A stretch of 64,000 bases of DNA from Halalkalibacter suaedae (GTDB taxonomy: Bacteria > Bacillota > Bacilli > Bacillales > Bacillaceae_D), in the NCBI RefSeq assembly GCF_017939705.1, contig NZ_JAGKSQ010000003.1, forward strand, positions 372,001 through 436,000, given 5' to 3'. A program made the translations under genes and the position numbers. This document shows positions 18,158-27,191 of the stretch, piece after piece (within the stretch, counting starts at the first letter, position 1; every line of letters begins with the position of its first letter). The notes beneath the pieces were generated by a model. It made no database searches. It saw only the letters and a list, made by a program, of their open reading frames with translations, and was not told where the DNA came from.

Positions 18158-19090
18158 TTAATAAACCGTTTCTTTAAAGAAAAAACCAGTATCTAATTTC
18201 CTATACTGTGGCTGTAAGCTGTTGAGTACGTCTAAATATTGTTCTTTACGGTCTTCATACTCGCCACGTTGGTCAAGACATAAATCAATCGCTTCACGGT
18301 AAATTGATGTAACCTGTTCCATGTAATCTGTTGATTTTAGTAATCCCTCAATTTTAAAACAATCTATACCAGCATCAATCATTTCTTCAAGTTCATCGAT
18401 AATACAGATGTCATTTGGACTCATAATATGTGTGCCATTCTCATCTTCATAAATCGGATAACGTGCATCACGTTCAGGATCAAATAAGAGCAGGTTTCGA
18501 TCTTTATCACGACGTTCTACCTCGAGATTTTTCCCTTGGAACTGCATATAATGACCAATAAGAGTTCGTTTCGATTGAAACATACAGGTCATACCATGTA
18601 CTTGTACTTCCACAGCAACCTCTGCATTGTCTTTGATTTCAAGAATTGCTTCCATATTAATTTCACGTGAAAGCACGGCACGACTCGCTCCTTTTCGACC
18701 CCAGTAATTAGCCGTGAACCAATTGGTCACAGTCGTTTCTGTATTCCAATGCAGCTTCATAGCTGGTGCAACCTCACGAACAGTCATTAATACAGCAGGA
18801 TCTCCGAATACAATGCCATCAACATTCGTTCTATTTAAAAAAGCAATATAATCAGCTAACTCGTCAACTTTTTCGTTATGAAAGAGAGCTGTCATTGCTA
18901 CATAAACGTTCTTTCCTTTTGCGTGAGCGACATCTACAGCTTCCGTAATATCACTACGAGAAAATTCCCCAGCTAAACGTAAACCGTATCGTTCTTCCCC
19001 GATGAGAATCGCATCTGCACCAGCACTAATTAAGCGTTGTACCGCATCTAGATCCTTGGGTGTAACAAGTAATTCAGGTCTTGTTCCCAA
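18158..19090 (-). CDS. trhP1: tRNA hydroxylation protein TrhP1 (U32 peptidase family)
   Basis: Partner of TrhP2 in tRNA U34 hydroxylation. The U32 signature here reads EVQVHGMTCMFQSKRTL, and CFKIEGLLKS corresponds to the second conserved block. It is shorter than TrhP2 (310 aa) and lacks its Cys-rich cluster, as in relatives. The start is TTG 19090 with GAGGTG 7 nt upstream. It is 16 nt downstream of trmR. Confidence 0.92.
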   Translation of the reverse strand: MGTRPELLVTPKDLDAVQRLISAGADAILIGEERYGLRLAGEFSRSDITEAVDVAHAKGKNVYVAMTALFHNEKVDELADYIAFLNRTNVDGIVFGDPAVLMTVREVAPAMKLHWNTETTVTNWFTANYWGRKGASRAVLSREINMEAILEIKDNAEVAVEVQVHGMTCMFQSKRTLIGHYMQFQGKNLEVERRDKDRNLLLFDPERDARYPIYEDENGTHIMSPNDICIIDELEEMIDAGIDCFKIEGLLKSTDYMEQVTSIYREAIDLCLDQRGEYEDRKEQYLDVLNSLQPQYRKLDTGFFFKETVY

Positions 19091-19106
19091 TGTAATGCAC
19101 CTCTTT

Positions 19107-19742
19107 TTATTTTTTTATACTAACAGCTAGTCCATCCCCAACTGGTAAAATCATTGTTTCGTAGCCAGGATGACTCATTAACCATTGATTGTATCGTTTA
19201 ATCTTTTGTGCTAATTTCAGCAGGCGTTTATTATCGATGTCTTCTTCAGCAACAAAGCCTCGAAAAAGAACATTATCTGAAAATATGACCCCACCTTGTT
19301 TAACAAATGGGCTATACAAATCAAAAAAACGCTGATATTGTCCTTTTGCAGCATCAATAAATAATACATCATACAAGGGGTCAGATTCAAGTCTTTGTGC
19401 CAATTCAAGTGCGTCTCCAAAGTGTACATGGATGCGATCAGCTAGATTAAGCTTTTGTATATTTTCAATAGCTTGTTCATAGCGGACCTGATCCCTTTCG
19501 ATTGTAACCACTGCCGCACCTGTCGCCTCAGCCATACGAATGGCAGAATAACCAATAGCAGCACCAATTTCTAAAATTCGTTGTGGCTTTATTAATTTTA
19601 ATTGCTGCAAGAAACATTCCATACCTACTAGCTCCATAATCGGGATCTCGTGTTCTGCTGCATAGGCTTCTATTTGTTCAACCTCAGCTTTTCTGGTTGG
19701 GATTAACTCTCTTAAATAGCTATCTAGTTGTTGACTAATCAT
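19107..19742 (-). CDS. trmR: tRNA 5-hydroxyuridine methyltransferase
   Basis: A SAM-dependent O-methyltransferase that turns 5-hydroxyuridine at tRNA position 34 into 5-methoxyuridine (YrrM in B. subtilis). The SAM site is ILEIGAAIGYSAIRMA. VVTIERD is the acidic loop, and DVLFIDAAKGQYQ and GGVIFSDNVLF carry the catechol-type metal-binding acids. ATG 19742 was chosen for GGAGG 5 nt upstream. It is followed directly by trhP1, so the modification enzymes sit in pathway order. Confidence 0.92.
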   Translation of the reverse strand: MISQQLDSYLRELIPTRKAEVEQIEAYAAEHEIPIMELVGMECFLQQLKLIKPQRILEIGAAIGYSAIRMAEATGAAVVTIERDQVRYEQAIENIQKLNLADRIHVHFGDALELAQRLESDPLYDVLFIDAAKGQYQRFFDLYSPFVKQGGVIFSDNVLFRGFVAEEDIDNKRLLKLAQKIKRYNQWLMSHPGYETMILPVGDGLAVSIKK

Positions 19743-19813
19743 ATTGTCCTCCGTCACTAAAATAGAAATGAGCAAAAGAGGGTGTGTCAGGTGACACCTC
19801 CCTCTTCATTACT

Positions 19814-20977
19814 TCATTCGTTTTCTTGTTCTTCTTCTAACTCACCTTGTGACTCGGCATCGATCCACTCTTGTCTATACTGTTGGTGGACTCGATTATG
19901 TTCTTCATATGTTTCTGAATAAATAACCTCACCATTTACCCGTGCATAAAAGAACAAAGCTCCTGTTCTTTCTGGACGGACAGCTGCTTGAATAGAGTCC
20001 TTTCCAGGATTAGCAATTGGTCCAACTGGTATCCCTTTATAGCGATACGTATTATAAGGTGAATCGATCTTCAAGTCAGTAAGGCTAGTCATATAACGAT
20101 GCTCACCAATCGCATAAGCGACAGTTGGATCAACCTGTAATGGCATATCACTCTCAAGTCGGTCATGCAAAACTCCAGAAATTTTATAGCGGTCTTCTGA
20201 TGTCTTAGCTTCTCTTTCTATGATAGAAGCTAATGTTAAAATTTCATGGATCGTATAACCACTTTCAGCAATTTCACTAGATAATTCATCAACTACTGTT
20301 TGAGTACGGTTCAGCATCGCTTCAATAATGTCTTTGATTGAAGGATCTTCAACCATGAATTCATACTGTGCAGGAAACACATAGCCTTCTAATGGGTGTC
20401 TAATGCTCTCATTTAAGATTTCTTCAGTAAGCATAGGGTACTGATCAATTAACGCTTCTACATACTCACGATCGCTTAAGACAGCCTGGATGTCCTCAAC
20501 AGCATGTCCAGTTGAATTAGCTATCATCACAGCAACATCTTCAAGCCAACGACCTTCTGGTATCGTGAAAACTAGCTCCGGCTCTTCTAACACGCGACCT
20601 TCTTTTAATTCGCTAATTAATTCGTCTAAGGTCATTGAGGTTGATAGATTGTATTCACCTGCTTGGAAACCAGATTCGTTTTTATAACGGACGTAATAAC
20701 GAAACAATGTACCATTACGAACAAGTCCCTCTTCTTCTAATATCGTTCCAATTTGATTCGCAGTTGAACCTATTGGTATCGTTACTTGGATTTCTTCGGG
20801 AGATTCTTCGTCAATCGGACCTAAAGCATTTTTCAAATAATAGTATGAGCTTATCCCTAAAATTGTCCCGACGATCAATAAGCCAAGGACACAGAAAAAG
20901 ACAACGCGTCTCACAATTCTCGCTTGAGAAACTCGTTTATCATAGAGACTTCTTGGTTTTTCGTTGGAATTTGACAT
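19814..20977 (-). CDS. mltG: Endolytic transglycosylase MltG
   Basis: Cleaves nascent glycan strands at the outer face of the membrane, setting glycan length. The N-terminus is cytosolic and basic, followed by one membrane helix (about residues 25-48), then a LysM-like segment (IPIGSTANQIGTIL). The YceG catalytic domain has LASIIEREA, where the Glu is catalytic, and the block SPYNTYRYKGIPVGPIANPG. The acidic C-terminal tail is a minor oddity. AAGGAGGAG precedes the ATG. A small hairpin lies between it and trmR (19775-19812). Confidence 0.93.
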   Translation of the reverse strand: MSNSNEKPRSLYDKRVSQARIVRRVVFFCVLGLLIVGTILGISSYYYLKNALGPIDEESPEEIQVTIPIGSTANQIGTILEEEGLVRNGTLFRYYVRYKNESGFQAGEYNLSTSMTLDELISELKEGRVLEEPELVFTIPEGRWLEDVAVMIANSTGHAVEDIQAVLSDREYVEALIDQYPMLTEEILNESIRHPLEGYVFPAQYEFMVEDPSIKDIIEAMLNRTQTVVDELSSEIAESGYTIHEILTLASIIEREAKTSEDRYKISGVLHDRLESDMPLQVDPTVAYAIGEHRYMTSLTDLKIDSPYNTYRYKGIPVGPIANPGKDSIQAAVRPERTGALFFYARVNGEVIYSETYEEHNRVHQQYRQEWIDAESQGELEEEQENE

Positions 20978-21027
20978 TCTTCTCCTCCTTCCACCGTACC
21001 ATTATACTACATTTTATAAGCATGTCA

Positions 21028-21066
21028 CCAAAAAAAAAGTTGTTGAGACTGTCCTCAACAACTTTC
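21028..21066 (-). terminator. Terminator after yrzB
   Basis: Minus strand: AGTTGTTGAG pairs with CTCAACAACT around GACAGT, followed by eight or more T. Confidence 0.9.
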
Positions 21067-21074
21067 TGTAGAAT

Positions 21075-21368
21075 CTATTCTTCCTCTTCTTCTTCACTAA
21101 ATGTATTGAGCATCTCTTCTACCATTTCCCACTCTTCATCCGTTTCAACTGGGAAAAGAGCAATATCATCTTCTTCCCCTTCACGATCCTCGTAGCGGAA
21201 TGCAAATACTTCTACTTCTTCATCCTCATCTTCTTCTGCACCGACTGGTGTTACTAGAATATACGAGTTGTTTGTTGCATCAACGTGAAAACGGAAAAGC
21301 TCATCAAATAAATGCTCATCACCATTCTCATCTGGAATTACGATACGTTCTTTTTCTTCTTCTTGCAT
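21075..21368 (-). CDS. yrzB: YrzB family protein (DUF1292)
   Basis: A 97-aa acidic protein of unknown function, conserved in the alaS-yrzL-ruvX-yrzB cluster of Firmicutes. IVIPDENGDEHLF is the start of the DUF1292 core and EVFAFRYE the middle. The C-terminus is a run of Glu. ATG 21368 follows GAGGTG. It ends the alaS operon, with a strong terminator. Confidence 0.87.
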   Translation of the reverse strand: MQEEEKERIVIPDENGDEHLFDELFRFHVDATNNSYILVTPVGAEEDEDEEVEVFAFRYEDREGEEDDIALFPVETDEEWEMVEEMLNTFSEEEEEE

Positions 21369-21384
21369 AATGCACCTCTTTTTA

Positions 21385-21804
21385 TTATTTTCCATTATGG
21401 TCAAGATACCCTTGGAGGATCATGACCGCAGCCATCTTATCAATGACCTTTTTTCGCTTTTTCCGACTCACATCGGCAGAAATAAGCATTTTTTCGGCCG
21501 CAACTGTTGTTAAGCGTTCATCCCATAGCTTTATTGTACACGTAACAACCTTGCTTAATCCCTCTGCAAATTCCTGACTTCTTTCACCACTTGGTCCAAT
21601 CGAGCCATTCATATTCTTAGGAAGCCCAATAACAATCGTATCGACCTGATACTCCTTGACCAATGTTGTGATTTTCTCAATGTCTTGTTCTGGAGCTTCT
21701 TCATCTCGTCTCAAGGTTTCTAAGCCTTGAGCTGTCCAACCTAATTCGTCACTTAATGCAATACCTATTGTCTTTGTACCTAAATCAAGTCCAAGTGCTC
21801 TCAT
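21385..21804 (-). CDS. ruvX: RuvX/YqgF family Holliday junction resolvase or rRNA-processing nuclease
   Basis: RNase H-fold putative nuclease, reported in the family as a Holliday junction resolvase or pre-16S rRNA processing enzyme. [16 protein letters not shown] carries the first catalytic Asp, [11 protein letters not shown] the central block, and LWDERLTT the later acidic residues. It has 139 aa. Its start overlaps the stop of the ireB-like gene by 4 nt, so they are co-translated. Confidence 0.93.
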   Translation of the reverse strand: MRALGLDLGTKTIGIALSDELGWTAQGLETLRRDEEAPEQDIEKITTLVKEYQVDTIVIGLPKNMNGSIGPSGERSQEFAEGLSKVVTCTIKLWDERLTTVAAEKMLISADVSRKKRKKVIDKMAAVMILQGYLDHNGK

Positions 21805-22073
21805 TCATTCTCCTTACGGTGTTGTGATAAATAGGATTTCACTAATTCCTCAATTAATTCATCCCTTTCAAGCTTTCGAATGAGTGTACGTGCATCCTTA
21901 TGACGAGGGATGTAGGCCGGATCTCCTGAAAGTAAATAGCCTACAATTTGGTTAATGGGGTTATAGCCTTTCTCCTCTAGTGACTCATAGACAGAAAGGA
22001 GTACCTCTTGGACATCAACACCAACCGAATCATCTTGAAAATTAAATTGCATCGTTTTGTCCATAGAGCTCAT
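21801..22073 (-). CDS. IreB family regulatory phosphoprotein (YrzL)
   Basis: A small all-helical protein. In Enterococcus, IreB is phosphorylated by the Ser/Thr kinase IreK and influences envelope stress resistance. The conserved core is [20 protein letters not shown] and [18 protein letters not shown]. The N-terminal Thr in MDKTMQF is a likely phosphosite by analogy. ATG 22073 follows GAGGTG; an earlier in-frame ATG lacks a ribosome binding site. It sits between alaS and ruvX, as across the Firmicutes. Confidence 0.92.
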   Translation of the reverse strand: MSSMDKTMQFNFQDDSVGVDVQEVLLSVYESLEEKGYNPINQIVGYLLSGDPAYIPRHKDARTLIRKLERDELIEELVKSYLSQHRKENE

Positions 22074-22168
22074 CACAAACACCTCTTTCATTCTTTGCTA
22101 GTATCCTTAACAATGCCCAACGAATATACTAGCTTGTCTTATTTCCATTGTACACCATATTCTTCTAA

Positions 22169-24808
22169 TTAGGAAATCGTATTTACGTATTCATGGACGT
22201 AAGCCAGGGCATCTTCTAGTTCTGCTGGATTTTTCCCACCAGCTTGTGCCATGTCTGGTCTTCCGCCACCACCGCCACCGCATCTGGTCGCGACTTCTTT
22301 CACAATTTTCCCAGCGTGATAGCCCGAACCAATCAAGTCCTTTGTAACCCCTGCAACAATATTCACTTTGTCACCAGAAACGGATCCAAGCACGATTACA
22401 CCAGAAGCTAAATCTTGTTTCAACGTATCAACGATTCCACGTAGTGCATCCATATCTCCTGCATTCACTTTTTTGGTTAGAACATTTACACCGTTAATTT
22501 GGACAACTGAATCAACAAGATTCCCCGCTTCCATATTACCCAATTTTGATGTTAATGATTCATTCTCTCTTTGAAGATCTCGAATTTGTTGTTGCACTGA
22601 CTCAATACGATTTGGAACATCCTCTACTCGTTTCGCTTTCAAGCTTGATGCAGCTTCCCTTAATAATTGAATCTGCTTATTCATATGCTCATAAGCACCT
22701 TGACCTGTAACAGCTTCGATCCGTCTAACTCCTGCACCAATTCCTGATTCAGAGACAAGCTTGAAGAGACCAATTTCTGCCGTATTACTGACATGACACC
22801 CTCCACATAGTTCAAGGCTATAATCACCTACCTGAACGACTCTTACCGTTTCACCATACTTTTCTCCAAAAAGAGCCATTGCTCCCATTGCTCTAGCTTC
22901 ATCAAGCTTTTTTGAAGAAATATCGACATTTGTTGCCTTCCAGATTTGCTGATTAACAATCTCTTCAATCTTCGTTAATTCATCTGAAGTTACTTGACCA
23001 AAATGAGAGAAGTCAAAACGCAACCGTTCTTCTGAAACAAGCGAACCTGCCTGGTTAACATGTTCACCTAAAACATCTTTCAGTGCTTGGTGTAACAGAT
23101 GCGTAGCCGTATGATTTTTGACAATTGCTTGACGCTCGCTTTCTTCAACAATCGCAGTTACCTCTTCACCTTGCTTAAAGAATCCTTCCTTTATATAAAC
23201 TGTGTGAAGATGCTGGCCGTTTGGTGCTTTCACTACGTCTGTCACTTCAGCAAGACCACTTTCACCACGGATAAGACCCTTATCTGAAATTTGTCCACCA
23301 CTTTCAGCGTAAAATGGTGTTTCATTTAAGATGACTTGCACCGTTTGTCCAGCCGCTACTTCTGTTGTTATTTCCTTATTCGCAATTAAGACCTCTATTA
23401 CCGCATCTGATTTTATTGAGTCATAACCGATAAACTTACTGCTAACTGTAATCTGTCCAAGGATTTCATCTTGAACCTGCATTGACCCCGATTCCTGTCT
23501 AGCGGAGCGTGCCCGGTTTCGTTGACCCTCCATCTCTACCTCAAAACCTTCACGATCAATCGTTAAACCCTTCTCTTCAACATATTCTTCAGTCAGGTCA
23601 ACAGGGAATCCATATGTGTCATAAAGACGAAACACATCTGAACCAGCAATAACATTCTTTCCTTCAGCCTCTGCATCTGCAAGAATTTTGCTAAGAATTG
23701 TTAATCCTTCATGCAACGTCTCATGAAAACGTTCTTCTTCATTTTTAATAACCTTTTGCACAAATTCTGTCTTTTCTTTTACTTCTGGGTAAAAGTCTTT
23801 CATAATATCAGCAACAACAGGAACTAACTGATACATGAAAGGACGATCGATTTGAATCAGCTTTGCATAACGAACAGCACGACGTAATAAGCGACGGAGA
23901 ACGTACCCACGTCCTTCATTTGAAGGAAGGGCCCCATCTGATACTGCAAATGCTACTGTACGAACGTGGTCTGCTATGACCTTAAAGCTTACATCGGTTT
24001 CAACGGCTTGTCCGTATTTGACCTCTGTCATTTCCTCTGTCGCACGAATAATCGGCATGAACAAGTCAGTTTCAAAATTTGTTGGAACGTCTTGAATAAC
24101 GGAAACCATACGCTCAAGACCCATTCCTGTATCAATATTCTTTTTAGGAAGCGGTGTATAGGTACCATCAGGGTTATGATTAAATTGTGAGAACACTAAA
24201 TTCCACACTTCTAAATAGCGGTCGTTTTCTCCACCTGGGTATAATTCTGAATCATTTTCGTCATTGCCATATGACTCCCCACGATCGTAGAATATCTCAG
24301 TATTAGGACCACTAGGACCTTCTCCAATGTCCCAAAAATTCCCTTCCAAGCGAATAATTCTTTCCTCAGGGATACCAATATTATTTTTCCAATAATCATA
24401 TGCTTCATTATCTTCTGGGTGGACAGTTACAGAGAGCTTTTCAGGATCAAATCCAATCCATTTCTCACTAGTTAAGAATTCCCATGCCCATTCAATTGCT
24501 TCTTCTTTAAAATAGTCTCCAATTGAGAAGTTACCAAGCATCTCAAAAAATGTGTGGTGGCGAGCTGTCTTACCAACATTTTCAATATCATTTGTTCGAA
24601 TTGATTTTTGTGCATTCGTAATTCTCGGGTTCTCAGGAATCACACGGCCATCAAAATACTTCTTTAGTGTTGCTACTCCACTATTAATCCAAAGTAAAGT
24701 TGGATCTTCGTGCGGAACAAGGGATGCACTTGGCTCAATATCATGATTTTTCTCCTTGAAGAAATCAAGATACATTTGACGAACCTGTGCTGAAGTTAAT
24801 GTTTTCAT
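22169..24808 (-). CDS. alaS: Alanine--tRNA ligase
   Basis: Charges tRNA-Ala and edits mischarged Ser and Gly. The class II catalytic core has [18 protein letters not shown] and [13 protein letters not shown]. The editing domain has [12 protein letters not shown] and the zinc-type CGGCHVSNT. The C-terminal region has the oligomerisation coil and [18 protein letters not shown] 24808 is preferred because AAGGAG abuts an earlier in-frame ATG. It is controlled by the upstream T-box leader and heads the alaS-yrzL-ruvX-yrzB operon. Confidence 0.97.
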   Translation of the reverse strand: MKTLTSAQVRQMYLDFFKEKNHDIEPSASLVPHEDPTLLWINSGVATLKKYFDGRVIPENPRITNAQKSIRTNDIENVGKTARHHTFFEMLGNFSIGDYFKEEAIEWAWEFLTSEKWIGFDPEKLSVTVHPEDNEAYDYWKNNIGIPEERIIRLEGNFWDIGEGPSGPNTEIFYDRGESYGNDENDSELYPGGENDRYLEVWNLVFSQFNHNPDGTYTPLPKKNIDTGMGLERMVSVIQDVPTNFETDLFMPIIRATEEMTEVKYGQAVETDVSFKVIADHVRTVAFAVSDGALPSNEGRGYVLRRLLRRAVRYAKLIQIDRPFMYQLVPVVADIMKDFYPEVKEKTEFVQKVIKNEEERFHETLHEGLTILSKILADAEAEGKNVIAGSDVFRLYDTYGFPVDLTEEYVEEKGLTIDREGFEVEMEGQRNRARSARQESGSMQVQDEILGQITVSSKFIGYDSIKSDAVIEVLIANKEITTEVAAGQTVQVILNETPFYAESGGQISDKGLIRGESGLAEVTDVVKAPNGQHLHTVYIKEGFFKQGEEVTAIVEESERQAIVKNHTATHLLHQALKDVLGEHVNQAGSLVSEERLRFDFSHFGQVTSDELTKIEEIVNQQIWKATNVDISSKKLDEARAMGAMALFGEKYGETVRVVQVGDYSLELCGGCHVSNTAEIGLFKLVSESGIGAGVRRIEAVTGQGAYEHMNKQIQLLREAASSLKAKRVEDVPNRIESVQQQIRDLQRENESLTSKLGNMEAGNLVDSVVQINGVNVLTKKVNAGDMDALRGIVDTLKQDLASGVIVLGSVSGDKVNIVAGVTKDLIGSGYHAGKIVKEVATRCGGGGGGRPDMAQAGGKNPAELEDALAYVHEYVNTIS

Positions 24809-24877
24809 CGTTTCCATCTCCTTATGTATAAACAAAATCTAAAAAAGCTAACTGTACTAAAAGAGCACTTTCAAAAA

Positions 24878-25105
24878 CAAAAAAACTCCCCCCCTAAAAG
24901 AAAAGGGGCGAGAGTTTCATCACGCGGTACCACCCTAATTATAGACATTGTCTATCGCTTTACAACTTTAACGCAGTTAACGGCAGAGTTATTCTGCACT
25001 CAGGAGTAGCGTTCTGAAACCCTTCACTTAGCCTATCTCTCAGCCTAGGATAAGCCTCTCTATACAAGTGGACTGAATCATACTTATTCCATCAACGTTT
25101 TATAC
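24878..25105 (-). promoter_or_regulatory. T-box leader of alaS
   Basis: The minus strand carries the T-box sequence AGGGTGGTACCGCG near 24924-24937. It is followed by a terminator hairpin (AACTCTCGCCCC paired with GGGG.GGGAGTT) and a T run at 24880-24917. GCT at 25008-25010, in GAACGCTACTCC, is in the expected place for an alanine specifier. A TTGACA hexamer lies upstream near 25107. Uncharged tRNA-Ala should promote read-through into alaS. Confidence 0.93.
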
Positions 25106-25147
25106 TGTCAATTTGCCCTTTTATTATAAAAATGTAGTGAGTAAATG

Positions 25148-26212
25148 TCAATCTTTCATCATAAAACAGCGTATATGCACTAAAGTAACCTTGGTAATTG
25201 CGAGCACTGGAACAGCTAACAGCATTCCGATAAAACCACCCACTTCAGCACCAACTATTAAGGCAAGGATCAACAGAGCTGGATGTAAATGCAAAGACTT
25301 CCCTACAATAATAGGGGACAACACATTACTTTCAATTTGTTGAATAACAAATAGGACAGTTGCCGTCATAGCTCCTAGTTGCCATGAATCGAGAAAAGCC
25401 AAAATAACTGCAGGAATTGCACCAATGATTGGACCAAAAAAAGGAACTAGGTCCATAAAAGCAATGAATAGTCCGAGCAAGATCGGATAAGGCACACCCA
25501 GAATCCATAAACCGATCATTGACAAAAGCCCTACCGTTAAAGAAACCAGAAGCTGCCCTCTAATATAACTTCCAATCGTATGATCAACATCTTTGATATA
25601 TCTCGCTAAAAATGAACGCCACTTTTTGGGTGTTAGATACCATGTGACCCGTTGTATTTGATCAAAGTCTTTTAAAAAATAAAACACTAAGAATGGAATA
25701 ACCAACAAAGAAAACATAGAAGTAAGTAGAAACATAGCAATCGTTTCAATTTGTTGAAGAATATGCTTTCCTAATTCTCCTAGCTGAACAGACCAATCTC
25801 TTGCTTGATCTCTTAAAGGATGAGGTAAATCATTTACTTGTTGTTCAATTTCATAGGTGGCTTGTTCTAAAACCTTCATTTGCTTAGGTAATGTTTCTAA
25901 AAACAATTGTACCTGATGGATTAATGTAGGGATCCCTGTTGTAAATAAATACGTGATTAATCCTAAAATTAGTAAGAAAATAATAAAGACAGCTATCGTT
26001 CGCGACAAACCAGCATCATGCATTTTCTCAACTAGTGGATGCAACAAATATGCGAGAATAAAAGCAATTCCGACTGGTAAGAGTAGTGTTTTTCCAATCT
26101 CAACAAATGGGGCAAATAAAGGGGCAAGTTGAATGAGCACAAGCAGAATAAGAAGAGTCAGGAGAATGATACTCAAACGACTTATCCACTTCTGTTGTAG
26201 ATCTTTGTCCAT
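25148..26212 (-). CDS. yrrI: AI-2E family transporter (YrrI)
   Basis: An integral membrane protein of the AI-2 exporter/TqsA superfamily; the substrate is uncertain. It has four N-terminal helices, a long amphipathic loop (about residues 100-160), then helices ending in GAEVGGFIGMLLAVPVLAI, a signature of the family. DLVPFFGPIIGAIPAV is the other conserved block. It has 354 aa. It lies upstream of the alaS T-box and is transcribed separately. Confidence 0.88.
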   Translation of the reverse strand: MDKDLQQKWISRLSIILLTLLILLVLIQLAPLFAPFVEIGKTLLLPVGIAFILAYLLHPLVEKMHDAGLSRTIAVFIIFLLILGLITYLFTTGIPTLIHQVQLFLETLPKQMKVLEQATYEIEQQVNDLPHPLRDQARDWSVQLGELGKHILQQIETIAMFLLTSMFSLLVIPFLVFYFLKDFDQIQRVTWYLTPKKWRSFLARYIKDVDHTIGSYIRGQLLVSLTVGLLSMIGLWILGVPYPILLGLFIAFMDLVPFFGPIIGAIPAVILAFLDSWQLGAMTATVLFVIQQIESNVLSPIIVGKSLHLHPALLILALIVGAEVGGFIGMLLAVPVLAITKVTLVHIRCFMMKD

Positions 26213-26256
26213 AATCCACCTCCACTTTTATTGTGTGCATTCAGCCTTAATCCATA

Positions 26257-26303
26257 CAAAAAAGGCCGTTTGTAGTCACTACATGACATACAAACGACCT
26301 TTG
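26257..26303 (-). terminator. Terminator after yrzQ
   Basis: Minus strand: AAAGGTCGTTTGTA pairs with TACAAACGGCCTTT, followed by TTTTG. Confidence 0.85.
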
Positions 26304-26308
26304 CTTTC

Positions 26309-26440
26309 TTACTTAAACATTTTTTTCATCGGACGCATCATTTTATCAAATTGGTTTGTTTTTTTACGATCAGTCATGGTTGTATACGCTGCTGCTCCAA
26401 TTCCAGCAACGATCAAAGAGTTTCTTAATGCTCTGTTCAT
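26309..26440 (-). CDS. yrzQ: YrzQ-like small protein (DUF3918)
   Basis: A 43-residue gene. It begins MNRALRNSLIVAGIGAAAY with one hydrophobic helix, then a basic tail ending MRPMKKMFK. AGGTGGTGAG lies upstream of the ATG and a strong terminator follows the stop. Its position next to the zinc-ribbon protein matches yrzQ-yrzR in B. subtilis. The function is unknown. Confidence 0.75.
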   Translation of the reverse strand: MNRALRNSLIVAGIGAAAYTTMTDRKKTNQFDKMMRPMKKMFK

Positions 26441-26466
26441 ATGTCTCACCACCTGTCTGTTAGGTA

Positions 26467-26655
26467 TTACATCCCAACATGTAAGTCCTGATCCTCAAAC
26501 AGATCATCAAGTGAGCTAAGTGAGCCATCCTCCTCAACTTGGTGCATCGAAAGCTTCCCCTTTTGTAGACTCATTTCAACAAAACAATTCCAGCAGTAAT
26601 ATTGGTTTGTACCAATCTTCCCGATATCTTTACTTTGGCAATTAGGACAACGCAT
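26467..26655 (-). CDS. YrzR-like zinc-ribbon protein
   Basis: A 62-aa protein with two CxxC pairs, CPNC at the N-terminus and CWNC about 16 residues later, forming a likely zinc ribbon. The second half is acidic. AAAGGGG precedes the ATG. It probably belongs to the yrrD-yrzR-yrzQ transcription unit. The function is unknown. Confidence 0.75.
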   Translation of the reverse strand: MRCPNCQSKDIGKIGTNQYYCWNCFVEMSLQKGKLSMHQVEEDGSLSSLDDLFEDQDLHVGM

Positions 26656-26670
26656 GAATAAGGCCCCTTT

Positions 26671-27141
26671 CTATTCGGTTAGAATTGCCCGACCACCGGC
26701 GATTGTCAGATTGGCTTGACTATTGACAACTCTCCGACCTTCTATCAAGTCTGCAACTAACCCTTCTGTCACTTCATACCCTACGATTCTCCCCAACTCC
26801 TCATGAAAATATACGTCCTCCAATAAGCCTAATTTCTCTCCTTCTTTCGTTAGAAGAGCTGTACCCTGGAGTCGTCTTTTCCCATGTCTAAGCAGGAAGG
26901 CTTGTTTGTCCTTTACATAGGGCTTTAATTCACTAGAGCTCTTAATCATGATGCCGTCATCGCCAAAGCTTAATACATTCTCTACTGGAAGAAACAGATG
27001 TCTCGTAAGTAAGCCTTTAGGGTCGACCATAAAACCAGATACATGTCCGTTGAGGTAAATTAAATCGATCATGTGACCGCACTCTTCTCCTGATGCTCTT
27101 GAAAGAACCGGTAAACCCTCTACTGTTGAAAAAGTTCGCAA
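26671..27141 (-). CDS. yrrD: PRC-barrel domain protein YrrD
   Basis: Contains two PRC-barrel-like beta domains (GHMIDLIYLNGHVSGFMV and EKLGLLEDVYFHEELGRIVGYEV), a fold used in RNA or protein binding. The exact role is unknown. TTG 27141 is chosen as the start because AAGGTGG lies 8 nt upstream, while a GTG at 27153 overlaps that ribosome binding site. It is 50 nt downstream of recD2's start side and reads away in its own short unit with yrzR and yrzQ. Confidence 0.75.
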   Translation of the reverse strand: MRTFSTVEGLPVLSRASGEECGHMIDLIYLNGHVSGFMVDPKGLLTRHLFLPVENVLSFGDDGIMIKSSSELKPYVKDKQAFLLRHGKRRLQGTALLTKEGEKLGLLEDVYFHEELGRIVGYEVTEGLVADLIEGRRVVNSQANLTIAGGRAILTE

Positions 27142-27191
27142 AGAAATCGCCACCTTCCGAACAATTATAGTGTCGGAAGAAAAGAAGGGAT